Assembly: GCF_018860765.1 (NCBI RefSeq) | Contig: NZ_JAHKPV010000021.1 | Location: 1-64,000, forward strand | Length of the DNA stretch: 64,000 nucleotides | Origin: Marinobacter salexigens | Lineage (GTDB): Bacteria > Pseudomonadota > Gammaproteobacteria > Pseudomonadales > Oleiphilaceae | Direction: 5' to 3' | Part shown: one piece after another, positions 44,727-54,186 of the stretch | How positions within the stretch are numbered: position 1 is the stretch's first letter | Layout: every line of letters starts with the position of its first letter | Notes under the pieces: generated by a model | What the model saw: the letters and a program-made list of their open reading frames with translations, nothing else | What the model was told of the DNA's origin: nothing | The model's database searches: none | Translations under genes and position numbers: made by a program

Positions 44727-45968
44727 TTAGCGAGTTTCAACAACGTCAAACGTGAGCCCGGCTTTGCTGGTTAGGCGATCAAGCAAATGGCTGTCGAGTA
44801 CCGATGCCGGCGTCCAGAAACCGCCTGGTTGATCGACGGGTATATCGAAGGCCAGACACATACCAGCCTCACCTAACATTTTGCTGGTAGAGCCGTAACC
44901 CGGGTCAGCATCGCCAGTCACTTTTGTGATTATGGTTTTGCCATCCTGAGTGCGCCCTACAAAACGCAAATCGTAAAACCCTGCTTTTTGTGCTTCCGGG
45001 GTCGGGCCCTCACCCGGCTGGGGTACAAATTTTTCCACAAGCCAACGGGTGGGTTTGATAGCAGATGCGGTCAAAAAGCCAGCCAGAGCCGCTGTAATTC
45101 CGTACGCCGTTAGGCGACCCTTGGTGCCAGTCCCGGTCATCATGGCTTCATCATAAGTGAACTCTTTGCCATAACGTGCGTTTTGCATTGCGTTGGATCG
45201 ATGCACAATGCGGGTATTGATTGCCCCCATTACAAAGGGTGCCAACCATACGTTGAAGGTTTTGTCGAACTCCGCACCTTTAAGGCTGGGCTGGCGAACC
45301 TTTGAGCGGTGCTCAGGGGGGCAGATTGAGAATGGGTTGGCCAGTTCTTTGCGTAGCTTCGGGTCGCTTGCAGCTTCTTTGGCGACGTTGATCATAGAGG
45401 CAACGGTACCCCCGGATAGCCCGCCTTTAGCAACCTTTACACGCATGCGCACATCCTGACAGGCTTCACCAAACGTCTTTTCAGCCTGTTGCTGCAAGAA
45501 CCAAACGCCCATATCCGATGGGATAGAATCGAACCCGCAACAATGCACAATCCGTGCACCAGATGCCTTTGCTTGATCCTCATAGCGCTCAACCATGCGG
45601 CGGATCCACTGAACTTCGCCAGTCAAATCGCAGTAATCTGTGCCAGTCTCGACGCAAGCCTTTACAAGAGGCTCTCCATACAGTGCGTAAGGCCCAACTG
45701 TAGAGATAACCACTCGTGTTTGCTCGCACATCGCTTTTAGGGCCTGATCATCCGTAGCATCTGCGAGTATCACCGGCAGTTCACCGGCGCTTGCGCCCAA
45801 GCTGGATTTAAGTGAGCTCAGTTTGGATTCTGAACGACCGGCAATGGCCCACTTGACCTCACCTGCAATGCCGTATGAATCAAACAAATATTGGGTAAGT
45901 ATCTGGCCGACGAAACTGCTAGCTCCGAAGACAATCAGGTCGTATGTGGTTTGTGCTGGCTTGGTCAT
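44727..45968 (-). CDS. Saccharopine dehydrogenase-like / trans-acting enoyl reductase family protein
   Basis: 413 aa. N-terminal Rossmann motif VFGASSFVGQILTQYL and AIAGRSESKL match the saccharopine dehydrogenase NAD(P) domain, followed by VVISTVGPYALYGEPLVKAC and HCCGFDSIPSDMGV, which are typical of the trans-acting enoyl reductase-like branch rather than lysine synthesis. Reaction unknown; probably an NADP-dependent reductase. Single gene, convergent with cydC. Confidence 0.85.
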   Translation of the reverse strand: MTKPAQTTYDLIVFGASSFVGQILTQYLFDSYGIAGEVKWAIAGRSESKLSSLKSSLGASAGELPVILADATDDQALKAMCEQTRVVISTVGPYALYGEPLVKACVETGTDYCDLTGEVQWIRRMVERYEDQAKASGARIVHCCGFDSIPSDMGVWFLQQQAEKTFGEACQDVRMRVKVAKGGLSGGTVASMINVAKEAASDPKLRKELANPFSICPPEHRSKVRQPSLKGAEFDKTFNVWLAPFVMGAINTRIVHRSNAMQNARYGKEFTYDEAMMTGTGTKGRLTAYGITAALAGFLTASAIKPTRWLVEKFVPQPGEGPTPEAQKAGFYDLRFVGRTQDGKTIITKVTGDADPGYGSTSKMLGEAGMCLAFDIPVDQPGGFWTPASVLDSHLLDRLTSKAGLTFDVVETR

Positions 45969-46147
45969 TACCTATCCTTTTAAAGAGGTCTTTCTACGAT
46001 TATTGAGCGAATGCTGTTAAGAGTCGCAATGCACGGATCTTAACAGCTTTAAGCTGACGTTCTAACTTCATACGGAGCGCTTTAGTGTCGTCGTCACGGC
46101 CAATCGCACAGCCCGGCCGATCAGGCACACTGCTGAATATCGAATAA

Positions 46148-46510
46148 ATGAATCCTCGGAGACATGAAGTGGCCACTTTCCTCTTGATACTTAGCTTACT
46201 TCTCGCCGTGTTCAGCGGCGTTCTTTGCTGGCAAGTGATCGAGCAACGCAAAATCGTTGCTCACGCGATCACCGAGACTAAACAGAAGGATCCCTTATTC
46301 GATTTAGATAAAAAACCGGAGTTGATCCTTACGTTAAAAGTGCTCAATCCGATTGATGTGGCAAAGCGGGAATCCCGTTCTGCTCGGGTTTTAGCCGATA
46401 AACTCCCTGTGATGGTGCGTAAACTGGTCTATCAAGAAGTAATGAAAGAACTGGAAGTTGAGATGGTTGAGCGTGGCATCGACGTTGAGCTGAATATTGA
46501 ATACCGCTAG
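46148..46510 (+). CDS. Hypothetical membrane-anchored protein, 120 aa
   Basis: Unrecognised. One N-terminal transmembrane helix (residues about 9-29) then a charged soluble tail with KKPELILTLKVLNPIDVAKRES in part, resembling adhesion- or cell-division-type small inner-membrane proteins without a clear match. It starts a two-gene unit with the next gene (12 bp apart), which has the same layout. Confidence 0.6.
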   Translation: MNPRRHEVATFLLILSLLLAVFSGVLCWQVIEQRKIVAHAITETKQKDPLFDLDKKPELILTLKVLNPIDVAKRESRSARVLADKLPVMVRKLVYQEVMKELEVEMVERGIDVELNIEYR

Positions 46511-46522
46511 GAGAATTCCGCT

Positions 46523-47002
46523 ATGACTACCTCTCTCGCCTTCGCATGGCTCTTGCTGGCGACTGCAGCCGGAAGTCTTTGTTATGGATTTTGGCAGCTC
46601 CAGCGCACCAGAACGCTTATGCGTATGCTCAACGCCCACCGCATAGCGGTTAACAGCGATATACAAAAGCGGCGCTCGGATCTTTACGAAGTCCGTAACA
46701 GGGCGAAGCTGTTGGAAGATACGGTATCCGGCGGCGCCAGTGCGGTGGAAAAGATGCACAGAGCCATTTCTAATACCACCTTCAGTCTCGTCGCTCGGTT
46801 TTCAAAAGACGACGAGTTTCGGCAAAGTGCAAACAAAGCTCGGCAAACACACGATCAGGCGAGTAAGCAGGTTTACCATGCCGTGCGCACCACCAACAAA
46901 GCCATCCACATTCTCGCGGATTCTCTGTTTATCACCAAGGCAGAAAAGCGGGTCATATTAAGAAGAGGCGACCGTTCAGGCTCGACGGATAAAGACCAAT
47001 AA
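46523..47002 (+). CDS. Hypothetical membrane-anchored coiled-coil protein, 159 aa
   Basis: Unrecognised. N-terminal transmembrane helix (about 7-26), then a predicted helical, coiled-coil-prone domain (RRSDLYEVRNRAKLLEDTVS, FRQSANKARQTHDQASKQ). Probably expressed with the 120-aa gene upstream as an inner-membrane pair. AGGAG lies seven bases before ATG 46523. Convergent with rlmA. Confidence 0.6.
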   Translation: MTTSLAFAWLLLATAAGSLCYGFWQLQRTRTLMRMLNAHRIAVNSDIQKRRSDLYEVRNRAKLLEDTVSGGASAVEKMHRAISNTTFSLVARFSKDDEFRQSANKARQTHDQASKQVYHAVRTTNKAIHILADSLFITKAEKRVILRRGDRSGSTDKDQ

Positions 47003-47015
47003 CCTGTTAAGTTGA

Positions 47016-47858
47016 TCAGTTCTTTTTAAGGCGTTTAAGGTTGGCTTCAACCGTTACCGTAAGTGAGTCAAGCTCTTCAGCACGGGCTAAACCTTCCGCT
47101 CGTGCTCGGTACAGGTGCGGCGTCATCGCCAACAAATCGGCAATGGCGTTTTTGTTTGGCAACGTTAGGCTGTAACGAATAACGTTCGTCTCTACCGTGG
47201 TAAATCCATCCGGAGCTGCATTTGAAGGCTGTTTGGGCGCTTTCAGTTCCGGGTAAATGATTTCACGCAGCTCTCTAAGGTGGTCCGGCCCCGCCTCCAC
47301 CAGAACAGCCTCTCCACCTGAACGTAGCACCCGGGCAAATTCCGGATACACGGGAAAGCCAAACAGGCACAGAACGCGGTCCAATGCTTCCGGCAATACA
47401 GGCAAGTTTGCATTGCTTCCCACAACCCAAGCGGGGCCTTTATATTGCTTGGCAGCTGCAAGCACGGCCCACTTGGAAATATCCAACCCCACAAGAGAAA
47501 GATCGGTGGTGTCGGGCGCCTTTTCGGCCAAATAGTGCATGTAATACCCTTCACCACACCCCGCATCCAAGCACGCCAACGTAGTCTCGCGGTCGTTGTT
47601 ATGAAAAACGGCCGAGCTGAGAGCTTCTGCAATAGGCTGATAAAAGCCAGCGTTCAAAAATCGCTGGCGAGCCGAAACCATCTCTTTATTGTCGCCGGGA
47701 TCTTTGGAGCGCTTGTTCTGCACGGGTAGCAAATGGACGTAGCCCTGTCGGGCAATATCAAAACTATGACCAGCTTCGCACTGCCAACTTCTGCCATTTA
47801 ACTGCAACGCAGAACCGTCGAGTGGGCAAGCAAAAGCTTCGAACGGATTGATAGCCAT
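47016..47858 (-). CDS. rlmA: 23S rRNA (guanine-N1)-methyltransferase RlmA family
   Basis: 280 aa with RlmA layout: N-terminal zinc-binding segment, then YVHLLPVQNKRSKDPGDNKEM and a SAM methyltransferase fold (CLDAGCGEGYYMHYL). In E. coli the finger is C-x2-C, C, H; here it reads CPLDG, so the second cysteine is Asp14 (others Cys11, Cys27, His31). Expected to methylate G745 of 23S rRNA. Monocistronic. Confidence 0.9.
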   Translation of the reverse strand: MAINPFEAFACPLDGSALQLNGRSWQCEAGHSFDIARQGYVHLLPVQNKRSKDPGDNKEMVSARQRFLNAGFYQPIAEALSSAVFHNNDRETTLACLDAGCGEGYYMHYLAEKAPDTTDLSLVGLDISKWAVLAAAKQYKGPAWVVGSNANLPVLPEALDRVLCLFGFPVYPEFARVLRSGGEAVLVEAGPDHLRELREIIYPELKAPKQPSNAAPDGFTTVETNVIRYSLTLPNKNAIADLLAMTPHLYRARAEGLARAEELDSLTVTVEANLKRLKKN

Positions 47859-47917
47859 TGAAAGATATCCGGGTTGGTAGGGTGATTATAAACACAAGCA
47901 AATAGTTTATTACGCAA

Positions 47918-47953
47918 CAACAAAAAAGGCACCCGAAGGTGCCTTTTTTGTTG
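47918..47953. terminator. Strong bidirectional terminator after etfA
   Basis: A 16-bp perfect stem, A-rich on the left and T-rich on the right, with GC core GGCACC / GGTGCC and tetraloop CGAA. It lies 12 bp downstream of the etfA stop on the minus strand and also insulates rlmA's promoter region. Confidence 0.9.
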
Positions 47954-47965
47954 CCTGATAGAAAG

Positions 47966-48907
47966 TTACAGAGCTTTCTTCAGTTCTTCCTCAAGTTGCG
48001 GAACTGCTTCAAACAGATCCGCTACTAGGCCGTAATCGGCAACTTGGAAGATCGGAGCTTCTTCATCCTTGTTGATCGCAACGATCACCTTGGAATCAGA
48101 CATACCTGCCAAGTGCTGAATCGCACCGGAGATACCAACCGCAATGTAAAGCTGCGGAGCGACAATCTTACCAGTCTGGCCTACCTGCATGTCATTCGGC
48201 ACAAAGCCTGCGTCGACCGCTGCACGTGAGGCACCAATACCTGCACCCAGCAAGTCAGCAACTTGCTCCAGCATCTTGAAGTTATCGCCATTTTGCATGC
48301 CACGGCCACCGGAGATAACAATACCGGCACTGGCAAGATCAGGACGATCGGATTCAGCTTTCTGCTCGCCAACAAACGAGGATAAGCCAGCGTCTTTAAC
48401 GACGTCTATCTGCTCGACGGAAGCGGAACCACCTTCCGCGGCAACCGGATCAAACCCTGTCGGGCGAACGGTTACAACCTTAATGCTATCGCTGGCTTTA
48501 ACCGTTGCGATGGCATTACCCGCATAAATCGGGCGAACAAAAGTGTCTTCAGACTCAACGCGGATGATGTCAGATACCTGAGCAACGTCCAACAATGCAG
48601 CAACGCGCGGCATGAAGTCCTTACCCGTGGTGCCGGCAGAGCTCAGAATGTGGCTGTAGCCTTTGCCTACTTCTGCAACCAACTCTCCCAGATTTTCACC
48701 CAAGAAGTGGCCGTAAGCTGCGTTGTCGGCAACCAGTACCTTTGCAACGCCTTCGGCTTTTGCAGCGGCTTCAGCAACGGCGGCGCAGTTTTCACCAGCA
48801 ACCAGTACGTCGATATCGCCACCGATGGCCTTGGCAGCCGCTACAACGCTCAGAGTAGCCTGCTTCAGGCTGCTGTTGTCGTGTTCAGCAATTACAAGGA
48901 TGCTCAT
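47966..48907 (-). CDS. etfA: Electron transfer flavoprotein alpha subunit
   Basis: 313 aa. The C-terminal FAD domain shows SRAAVDAGFVPNDMQVGQTGK and LYIAVGISGAIQHLAGM, ending with DLFEAVPQLEEEL; the N-terminal half is the ETF alpha/beta fold. With EtfB it forms the soluble flavoprotein that takes electrons from acyl-CoA dehydrogenases and passes them to ETF-quinone oxidoreductase. Its ATG follows the etfB TAA with no gap. Terminator directly downstream. Confidence 0.96.
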   Translation of the reverse strand: MSILVIAEHDNSSLKQATLSVVAAAKAIGGDIDVLVAGENCAAVAEAAAKAEGVAKVLVADNAAYGHFLGENLGELVAEVGKGYSHILSSAGTTGKDFMPRVAALLDVAQVSDIIRVESEDTFVRPIYAGNAIATVKASDSIKVVTVRPTGFDPVAAEGGSASVEQIDVVKDAGLSSFVGEQKAESDRPDLASAGIVISGGRGMQNGDNFKMLEQVADLLGAGIGASRAAVDAGFVPNDMQVGQTGKIVAPQLYIAVGISGAIQHLAGMSDSKVIVAINKDEEAPIFQVADYGLVADLFEAVPQLEEELKKAL

Positions 48908-49657
48908 TTAGATCACCTTCGCTTCGTTCTTCAGTTTATCGACCAGCTCGGCAACGTCGGCCACTTTAACACCTGCAGAACGACCAGCCGGTGCTTCAAC
49001 TTTCAAAGTGGTCAGGCGCGATGCAATTTCAACACCTAGATCGGCCGCGCTCATGGTATCGAGCGGCTTTTTCTTTGCCTTCATAATGTTTGGCAAAGAC
49101 GCATAGCGCGGCTCGTTCAATCGCAGGTCTGTGGTTACAACCGCAGGGAGGTTCAGGGAAAGGGTCATAAGACCACCGTCTACCTCACGGGTAACATTTA
49201 CTTTTTCGCCATCAACAACCACTTCGGAAGCAAAGGTGCCCTGACCCATTCCGGTCAGTGCAGCCAGCATTTGGCCAGTTTGGTTGTTATCAGAATCGAT
49301 GGACTGCTTGCCAAGAATGACGAGTTTGGGCTCTTCTTTCTCAACAACGGCTTTAAGTAGCTTAGCCGCGTCGAGAGACTGAACGTCCCCGTCGGCTTCA
49401 ATGTGGATACCACGGTCAGCACCCAGCGCCAATGCAGTACGAATCTGCTCCTGACAAGCCTTAGGGCCAATGGAAACCACGACAATTTCGCTTGCAATGC
49501 CCTTTTCCTTCAGACGAACCGCTTCTTCAACAGCGATTTCGCAGAATGGGTTCATTGCCATTTTGACGTTGGCGAGATCAACACCAGTGTTATCCGGCTT
49601 GACACGTACCTTTACGTTGTAGTCGATTACTCGTTTTACAGCGACCAGAACCTTCAT
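48908..49657 (-). CDS. etfB: Electron transfer flavoprotein beta subunit
   Basis: 249 aa with the family signature [20 protein letters not shown] and [25 protein letters not shown] (in parts). It binds AMP and partners EtfA. Start ATG 49657 has GAGGAA upstream. First gene of etfBA, diverging from the ETF-quinone oxidoreductase gene across about 520 bp that contain a palindromic operator. Confidence 0.96.
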   Translation of the reverse strand: MKVLVAVKRVIDYNVKVRVKPDNTGVDLANVKMAMNPFCEIAVEEAVRLKEKGIASEIVVVSIGPKACQEQIRTALALGADRGIHIEADGDVQSLDAAKLLKAVVEKEEPKLVILGKQSIDSDNNQTGQMLAALTGMGQGTFASEVVVDGEKVNVTREVDGGLMTLSLNLPAVVTTDLRLNEPRYASLPNIMKAKKKPLDTMSAADLGVEIASRLTTLKVEAPAGRSAGVKVADVAELVDKLKNEAKVI

Positions 49658-50181
49658 AGATTCCTCGTTCTTCTACGATGGGTTAATGACTCTCAACCAA
49701 AAATACTCTACAACAAGCCCTGTGCGGGCGAGTTACAGAGCATTCTCGATTGCTTCGTCTCGGTGATATACCGGAATTATGGGTATAGGAACCGAACGTT
49801 ACAAACAGCGGCCTCACACTGGGGCCATCCGTCACGGCGCACTAATACTGAAGGCAAAGATAAAGTGGGTCAATAGCCTAATGAGACGCCCAACATCTGT
49901 TTCCTGAGCCAATCAGTCGGAACTGCGTCCGCATTTGATAGTATTACAACCGGTCTAGCGGGCTGTATCGCAGTACAAATATACAATGCCAAAGCTTTGG
50001 CTAAATTTCAAACAAACGTTTGTTTGAAACTCTAAATACGTTATTCTTTACATGCAATAAAGCCAGAGCATTGGGCTATGGGTAGTCGTCTGAGAGTACT
50101 TTTAACGGTATGATGGCGCTCCAGAAATTAAAAAAGCCTGCGGGCATAAAATATCCATTAAAGATGTTTGAGGAGACCAAC
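49658..50181. other. Divergent regulatory region of the ETF genes
   Basis: About 520 bases between etfB and the ETF-quinone oxidoreductase gene. It holds the 24-bp palindrome listed next and a plausible plus-strand promoter: TTGTTT (50020-50025), 16-base spacer, TATTCT (50042-50047), with the palindrome covering the -35. The long plus-strand frames here read as non-protein. Confidence 0.6.
50006..50029. promoter_or_regulatory. Perfect 24-bp palindrome, candidate PsrA operator
   Basis: The left arm TTTCAAACAAAC is followed directly by its exact complement. It contains CAAAC-N4-GTTTG twice, the form described for the PsrA box. PsrA is a TetR-family sensor of long-chain acyl groups that represses beta-oxidation and ETF genes in pseudomonads and relatives. 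Position over the -35 of the downstream gene fits repression. Confidence 0.75.
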
Positions 50182-51834
50182 GTGGAACGCGAATCGATGG
50201 AATTTGATGTTCTTATCGTCGGCGGCGGGCCTGCTGGCTTGTCGGCAGCTTGCCGAGTTATGCAATTGGCACAAGAGGCTGGCGAAGAACTGACGGTATG
50301 CGTAGTTGAGAAAGGTTCTGAGATTGGTGCACATATTTTGGCCGGCACTGTTTTTGAACCAACCGCTCTCAATGAACTCTTCCCGGACTGGAAAGAGAAA
50401 GGCGCACCCCTGAATACCCCGGTTACCCGTGACGATATTTTCCTTTTAAAAGATCAGGAAAAGGGAACCAAAATCCCGAACGCCTTTGTCCCCAAGAACA
50501 TGCACAACCACGGCAACTATATTATTAGCCTTGGTAACCTGTGCCGCTGGCTTGGTGAGCAGGCCGAAGCTCTGGGCGTTGAAGTTTACCCAGGCTTTGC
50601 TGCAGCCGAGACTATTATCGAAGATGGCCAAGTCAAAGGTATTCTTACCGGCGATATGGGTGTCGCAGCCGACGGTTCAGAAAAAGACGGCTATATGCCG
50701 GGCATGGAACTGCGCGCTAAGTATACTCTGTTCACAGAAGGCTGCCGTGGCCATCTAGGCAAGCGTCTAATTAAAGACTTCAAACTAGATGAAGGCAAAG
50801 ACCCCCAGCATTACGGTATCGGCATTAAAGAACTATGGGACATAGATCCGGCTAAACACGAGCCTGGACTGGTTGTACACACCACTGGGTGGCCTTTGAC
50901 GGAAACCGGCTCTACCGGCGGCTCCTTTCTTTACCACCTTGAAAACGGTCAAGTTTACGTAGGCTTGATTGCTGACCTTGCATACAGCAACCCGCACCTG
51001 AGCCCATTTGAAGAATTCCAGCGCTTGAAGACCCACCCAGAATTCAAGCAATATCTGGAAGGCGGCAAACGTGTTTCTTATGGTGCCCGCGCTCTGACCA
51101 AAGGCGGATACAACGCTCTACCCAAGATGAGCTTCCCCGGTGGCCTGCTGCTTGGCTGCGATGCGGGTACACTGAATAGCTCCAAGATCAAAGGCTCCCA
51201 CACGGCGATGAAGTCTGGCCTACTTGGCGCTGAAGCCGTGTTCGAAGCCATCAAGAGCGGGAAGAACGGCGAAGAAATCACCAGCTTTGCCGATCGCTTT
51301 GAGAAGAGCTGGCTGTACAAAGAGCTTTATGACGAGCGTAACTTTGGCCCGGCAATGCACAAGTTTGGTAACTTCATCGGTGGTGCAATCGCATTCTTTG
51401 AGCAGAACATCCTGCGCAGAAGTCTGCCATTGACCCTGCGTGATCTAACCCCAGATTATGCGGCAATGAAGCCAGCCGCTGATTGCAAAAAGCCAAATTA
51501 CCCCAAGCCAGATAATAAGCTGACGTTCGACCGGCTTACATCGGTGTTTATTTCCAACACCAACCACGCTGAAAACCAGCCGGTTCACCTGAAGCTGACG
51601 GACCCGGATATCCCCATCAACCATAACTTACCCAAGTACGACGAGCCTGCTCAGCGTTACTGCCCTGCAGGGGTTTACGAGGTGGTTGAGAAGGATGATG
51701 GCAGCGGTAAACGGTTCCAGATCAACGCCCAGAACTGTGTTCACTGCAAGACCTGTGACATCAAGGATCCTTCTCAGAACATTACCTGGGTAACGCCGGA
51801 AGGCGGTGGTGGGCCAAATTATCCCAATATGTGA
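50182..51834 (+). CDS. etfD: Electron transfer flavoprotein-ubiquinone oxidoreductase
   Basis: 550 aa, the usual length for ETF-QO. FAD motif IVGGGPAGLSAACRVMQLA, central membrane-associated segments and a C-terminal 4Fe-4S ligand set (RYCPAGVYEV, then CVHCKTCDIKDP) are complete. It passes electrons from reduced ETF to ubiquinone at the membrane. I start at GTG 50182, which has GAGGAGA five bases upstream and gives the family N-terminus MERESMEFDV; earlier in-frame codons from 50110 add only leader. Terminator follows. Confidence 0.95.
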   Translation: MERESMEFDVLIVGGGPAGLSAACRVMQLAQEAGEELTVCVVEKGSEIGAHILAGTVFEPTALNELFPDWKEKGAPLNTPVTRDDIFLLKDQEKGTKIPNAFVPKNMHNHGNYIISLGNLCRWLGEQAEALGVEVYPGFAAAETIIEDGQVKGILTGDMGVAADGSEKDGYMPGMELRAKYTLFTEGCRGHLGKRLIKDFKLDEGKDPQHYGIGIKELWDIDPAKHEPGLVVHTTGWPLTETGSTGGSFLYHLENGQVYVGLIADLAYSNPHLSPFEEFQRLKTHPEFKQYLEGGKRVSYGARALTKGGYNALPKMSFPGGLLLGCDAGTLNSSKIKGSHTAMKSGLLGAEAVFEAIKSGKNGEEITSFADRFEKSWLYKELYDERNFGPAMHKFGNFIGGAIAFFEQNILRRSLPLTLRDLTPDYAAMKPAADCKKPNYPKPDNKLTFDRLTSVFISNTNHAENQPVHLKLTDPDIPINHNLPKYDEPAQRYCPAGVYEVVEKDDGSGKRFQINAQNCVHCKTCDIKDPSQNITWVTPEGGGGPNYPNM

Positions 51835-51890
51835 TTTGGCTTACTAACCCAAAGCACCGCTAGCTAGTTTATGTGAGGTTGCTTTTGAAG

Positions 51891-51925
51891 CGGAGGTGCA
51901 GTTTAAACTGCACCTCCGTTTTTTT
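51891..51925 (+). terminator. Rho-independent terminator after ETF-QO
   Basis: A perfect 14-bp-arm palindrome (CGGAGGTGCAGTTT at 51891-51904 and its complement) followed by seven T residues, 57 bp after the ETF-QO stop. Confidence 0.92.
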
Positions 51926-51949
51926 ATGTCTGGCTTTTCCCAGACACTA

Positions 51950-51973
51950 AAAAGGCCCCCGTAGGAGCCTTTT
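51950..51973 (-). terminator. Rho-independent terminator of the FKBP gene
   Basis: On the minus strand this is a hairpin with arms AAAAGGC and GCCTTTT, one internal mismatch and a four-base loop, then T-rich sequence. It lies 20 bp downstream of the minus-strand FKBP gene. Confidence 0.75.
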
Positions 51974-51993
51974 AGGAAACGGAATCAACACTC

Positions 51994-52455
51994 TTAGTGA
52001 GCGTGGCCGTGTTCCTTCTCTTCATCAGTGGCGTCACGCGCTTCGATAACTTCAACATCAAAATGCAGAGTTTCGCCAGCTAGCGGGTGGTTCGCATCAA
52101 TGGTTACGGTTTCTTCGCTCACTTCCACAACACGAACAACCTGAGGGCCGCCTGGAGTCTGGGCTTGGAACTGCATGCCAGGCTCGATGGTGTCCACGCC
52201 TTCAAAAGCAGTACGCGGAACTGGCTGAACCAACTCTTCGTTGATTTCGCCGTAGCCTTCAGCTGGATCTACAGAAACTTTTACCTGATCGCCTGGGTTC
52301 TTTTCGGTCAAGGCACTTTCCAGCCCACCGATAATGTTTTGTGCACCTTCCAGATAAGCCAATGGCTCGCGACCTTCTCCACGGGAGGAGTCCAGCTCTT
52401 CTCCCTGATTATTGGTAAGCGTGTAGTGGATGGTAACAACGCGAGGTTGGGCCAT
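51994..52455 (-). CDS. FKBP-type peptidyl-prolyl isomerase (SlyD/SlpA group)
   Basis: 153 aa. FKBP core (VVTIHYTLTNNQGEELDSS, AEGYGEINEELVQPVPR) with the inserted flap domain and the conserved NHPLAGETLHFDVEV end. It assists prolyl isomerisation and folding. The tail is short (KEHGHAH) and lacks the long metal-binding histidine tail of E. coli SlyD. Cytoplasmic. Monocistronic, with its own terminator. Confidence 0.92.
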   Translation of the reverse strand: MAQPRVVTIHYTLTNNQGEELDSSRGEGREPLAYLEGAQNIIGGLESALTEKNPGDQVKVSVDPAEGYGEINEELVQPVPRTAFEGVDTIEPGMQFQAQTPGGPQVVRVVEVSEETVTIDANHPLAGETLHFDVEVIEARDATDEEKEHGHAH

Positions 52456-52655
52456 GTGATCTCCTTGAGTGTCGCAATGACTGTTTGATTGATTAAGGGT
52501 AATCGAAAGTAATCATGAACAGCCAGACTGAACAGAGGGACTAACGACCACCAGGCCTCATTTGAGAGCCGGGCTCGTAACAAGCACGAAAATACAGTTT
52601 AACAACTGATACAGTGCGTTTTCCACCGTCATTTCTGGGGGCGCGCTCAGGCTTT

Positions 52656-53222
52656 TCAACCGCCCTGCCCGATTTCATAGAAATTTCCATGGCTAAAAAC
52701 ACCCAACACCGCCGTTCCATCCATGATCTGCTCTACAACATGATCTACTAGGTCGTAGTAGGCAGCAGTTACAAGGCGCGCAACTAGCCCGTTACGTACC
52801 CTTACGATAGGACGCGGTTGCCCGGAGCCCTCGTAACTACCCACTTCGAGTGCATGCCCGTCACCAACCTCAATGGTTTCCCCAACATTGGTTGTCAGCT
52901 TTATAATCTGCTGCTCACCACTGCCTTCAACGGTCAAAGAGTGGGCCAGCAAGGGAGTATCTTCGACCTGAATCCGCCATTTCTCTACGGGGGTAACCAG
53001 ATAGTAGTGACCATCGTCTTCTCGGCGGAGAATCGTGGAAAACAGCTTTACAATAGCCTCTCGGCCCAGCGGTTCACCTTTATGAATCCACTGTCCGTCT
53101 CTGCTGATTCTCAGGTCCATATCGCCAGACAGCTCCGGGTGCCACTTATCAATTGGCGGCTGGCTGGCATTCTTCGCAGTTTTCTGTACTTGTTCGACAA
53201 GGTTCCCCGGGGTCTGGCTCAT
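52656..53222 (-). CDS. DUF1285 family protein
   Basis: 188 aa from ATG 53222 (GGAG seven bases upstream; the frame begins five codons earlier without a site). The sequence PIDKWHPELSGDMDLRISRDG and YYLVTPVEKWRIQVED match DUF1285, a small conserved protein of unknown function that binds nucleotide or ligand-like molecules in structures. Starts 25 bp after the radical SAM gene on the same strand, so probably in one unit with it. Confidence 0.85.
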   Translation of the reverse strand: MSQTPGNLVEQVQKTAKNASQPPIDKWHPELSGDMDLRISRDGQWIHKGEPLGREAIVKLFSTILRREDDGHYYLVTPVEKWRIQVEDTPLLAHSLTVEGSGEQQIIKLTTNVGETIEVGDGHALEVGSYEGSGQPRPIVRVRNGLVARLVTAAYYDLVDHVVEQIMDGTAVLGVFSHGNFYEIGQGG

Positions 53223-53246
53223 AGTTCTGCTCCGCAAACCGGTAAT

Positions 53247-54143
53247 TTATAAACCACGCTGCCACTCAGGCCTTAGCGGCACTGCGCCGGGGCTTGTGAT
53301 GGCAAGGTTAACCTGATCCAAAAGCTTCTGCTTGTCCCGCCCAAGGGTTCCTTTAAGGACTAAATAGTTTGACGCATGGTCGCTTCTAAATACGGTCTTC
53401 TCCAGCTCAAGATGCTCCAGAAAAATACGAATTTCTTCAAACAGACCTTGCTGGGAAAGCGCAATAAAATCCTCACCAAAGCCTTCGCGAAAGCGCTCTT
53501 CACCTTGAGGGAAACTGACCACCAAAGTAGACAAGTAGTCCGGCTGGGTTTCGTTGCACAGAGTGGCGGTATTTATCGCGTGTTGCCGCGAAAGCGTTTC
53601 GCCGCCCAACCCATTGAGCACCATAACTGAGCTGGTCAACCCGGCTTCCCGAATTTTCAGCAAGGCTGATCGAGTTGAGTCCCAAGTTTCCCCTTTGTTT
53701 ATGCGCCGAAGAACTTCGTCGTCTCCTGACTCCATACCAACGTATAGAATCTTGAGTCCCGCCTCTTTTAACTGTTTGAGTTCTTCTACAGTCTTTTTCG
53801 CAAGGTTCCTCGGAAGGCAATAACTGGACACTCGTTGCAACTCAGGGAAGGCTGCATTCAGATCGCCCAAAATTTCTAGCAATCTGCGGGTTGGTAGTAC
53901 CATGGCGTCACCGTCTGCCAAGAAAACCCGCTTTACGCCTCTCAAACTTTTCGCTGCTTTATCAATATCCTGACGAACATCTTCCGGCTTGCGCGCCCGG
54001 AATTTTTTCTGGGGCTGGGTATACATCTCGCAGAAGGTGCATTTATTCCAGGAGCAGCCGTTAGTCACCGGCAGAATCAATGATTTTGCTTCGCTGGGAG
54101 GCCGAAAAACTGGCTCTACATACTCAATAGGAAAACTGTACAT
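53247..54143 (-). CDS. Radical SAM protein
   Basis: 298 aa. N-terminal cluster motif GCSWNKCTFC, spaced C-x4-C-x2-C, which is usual for this COG1032-like branch, followed by EMYTQPQKKFRARKPEDV and a TIM-barrel radical SAM core (VFLADGDAMVLP, YVGMESGDDEVLRRINKG). Reaction unknown. ATG 54143 has GAG at good spacing; GTG 54152 is the longer option. Upstream of the DUF1285 gene. Confidence 0.9.
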   Translation of the reverse strand: MYSFPIEYVEPVFRPPSEAKSLILPVTNGCSWNKCTFCEMYTQPQKKFRARKPEDVRQDIDKAAKSLRGVKRVFLADGDAMVLPTRRLLEILGDLNAAFPELQRVSSYCLPRNLAKKTVEELKQLKEAGLKILYVGMESGDDEVLRRINKGETWDSTRSALLKIREAGLTSSVMVLNGLGGETLSRQHAINTATLCNETQPDYLSTLVVSFPQGEERFREGFGEDFIALSQQGLFEEIRIFLEHLELEKTVFRSDHASNYLVLKGTLGRDKQKLLDQVNLAITSPGAVPLRPEWQRGL

Positions 54144-54186
54144 ATTCTGCACTCAATAATTAGAAATGACCCTTATGATGAAGTCG

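Noticed and set aside
49403-49876. Plus-strand frame over etfB and its upstream region
   Set aside because: Antisense shadow of etfB with unlikely composition.
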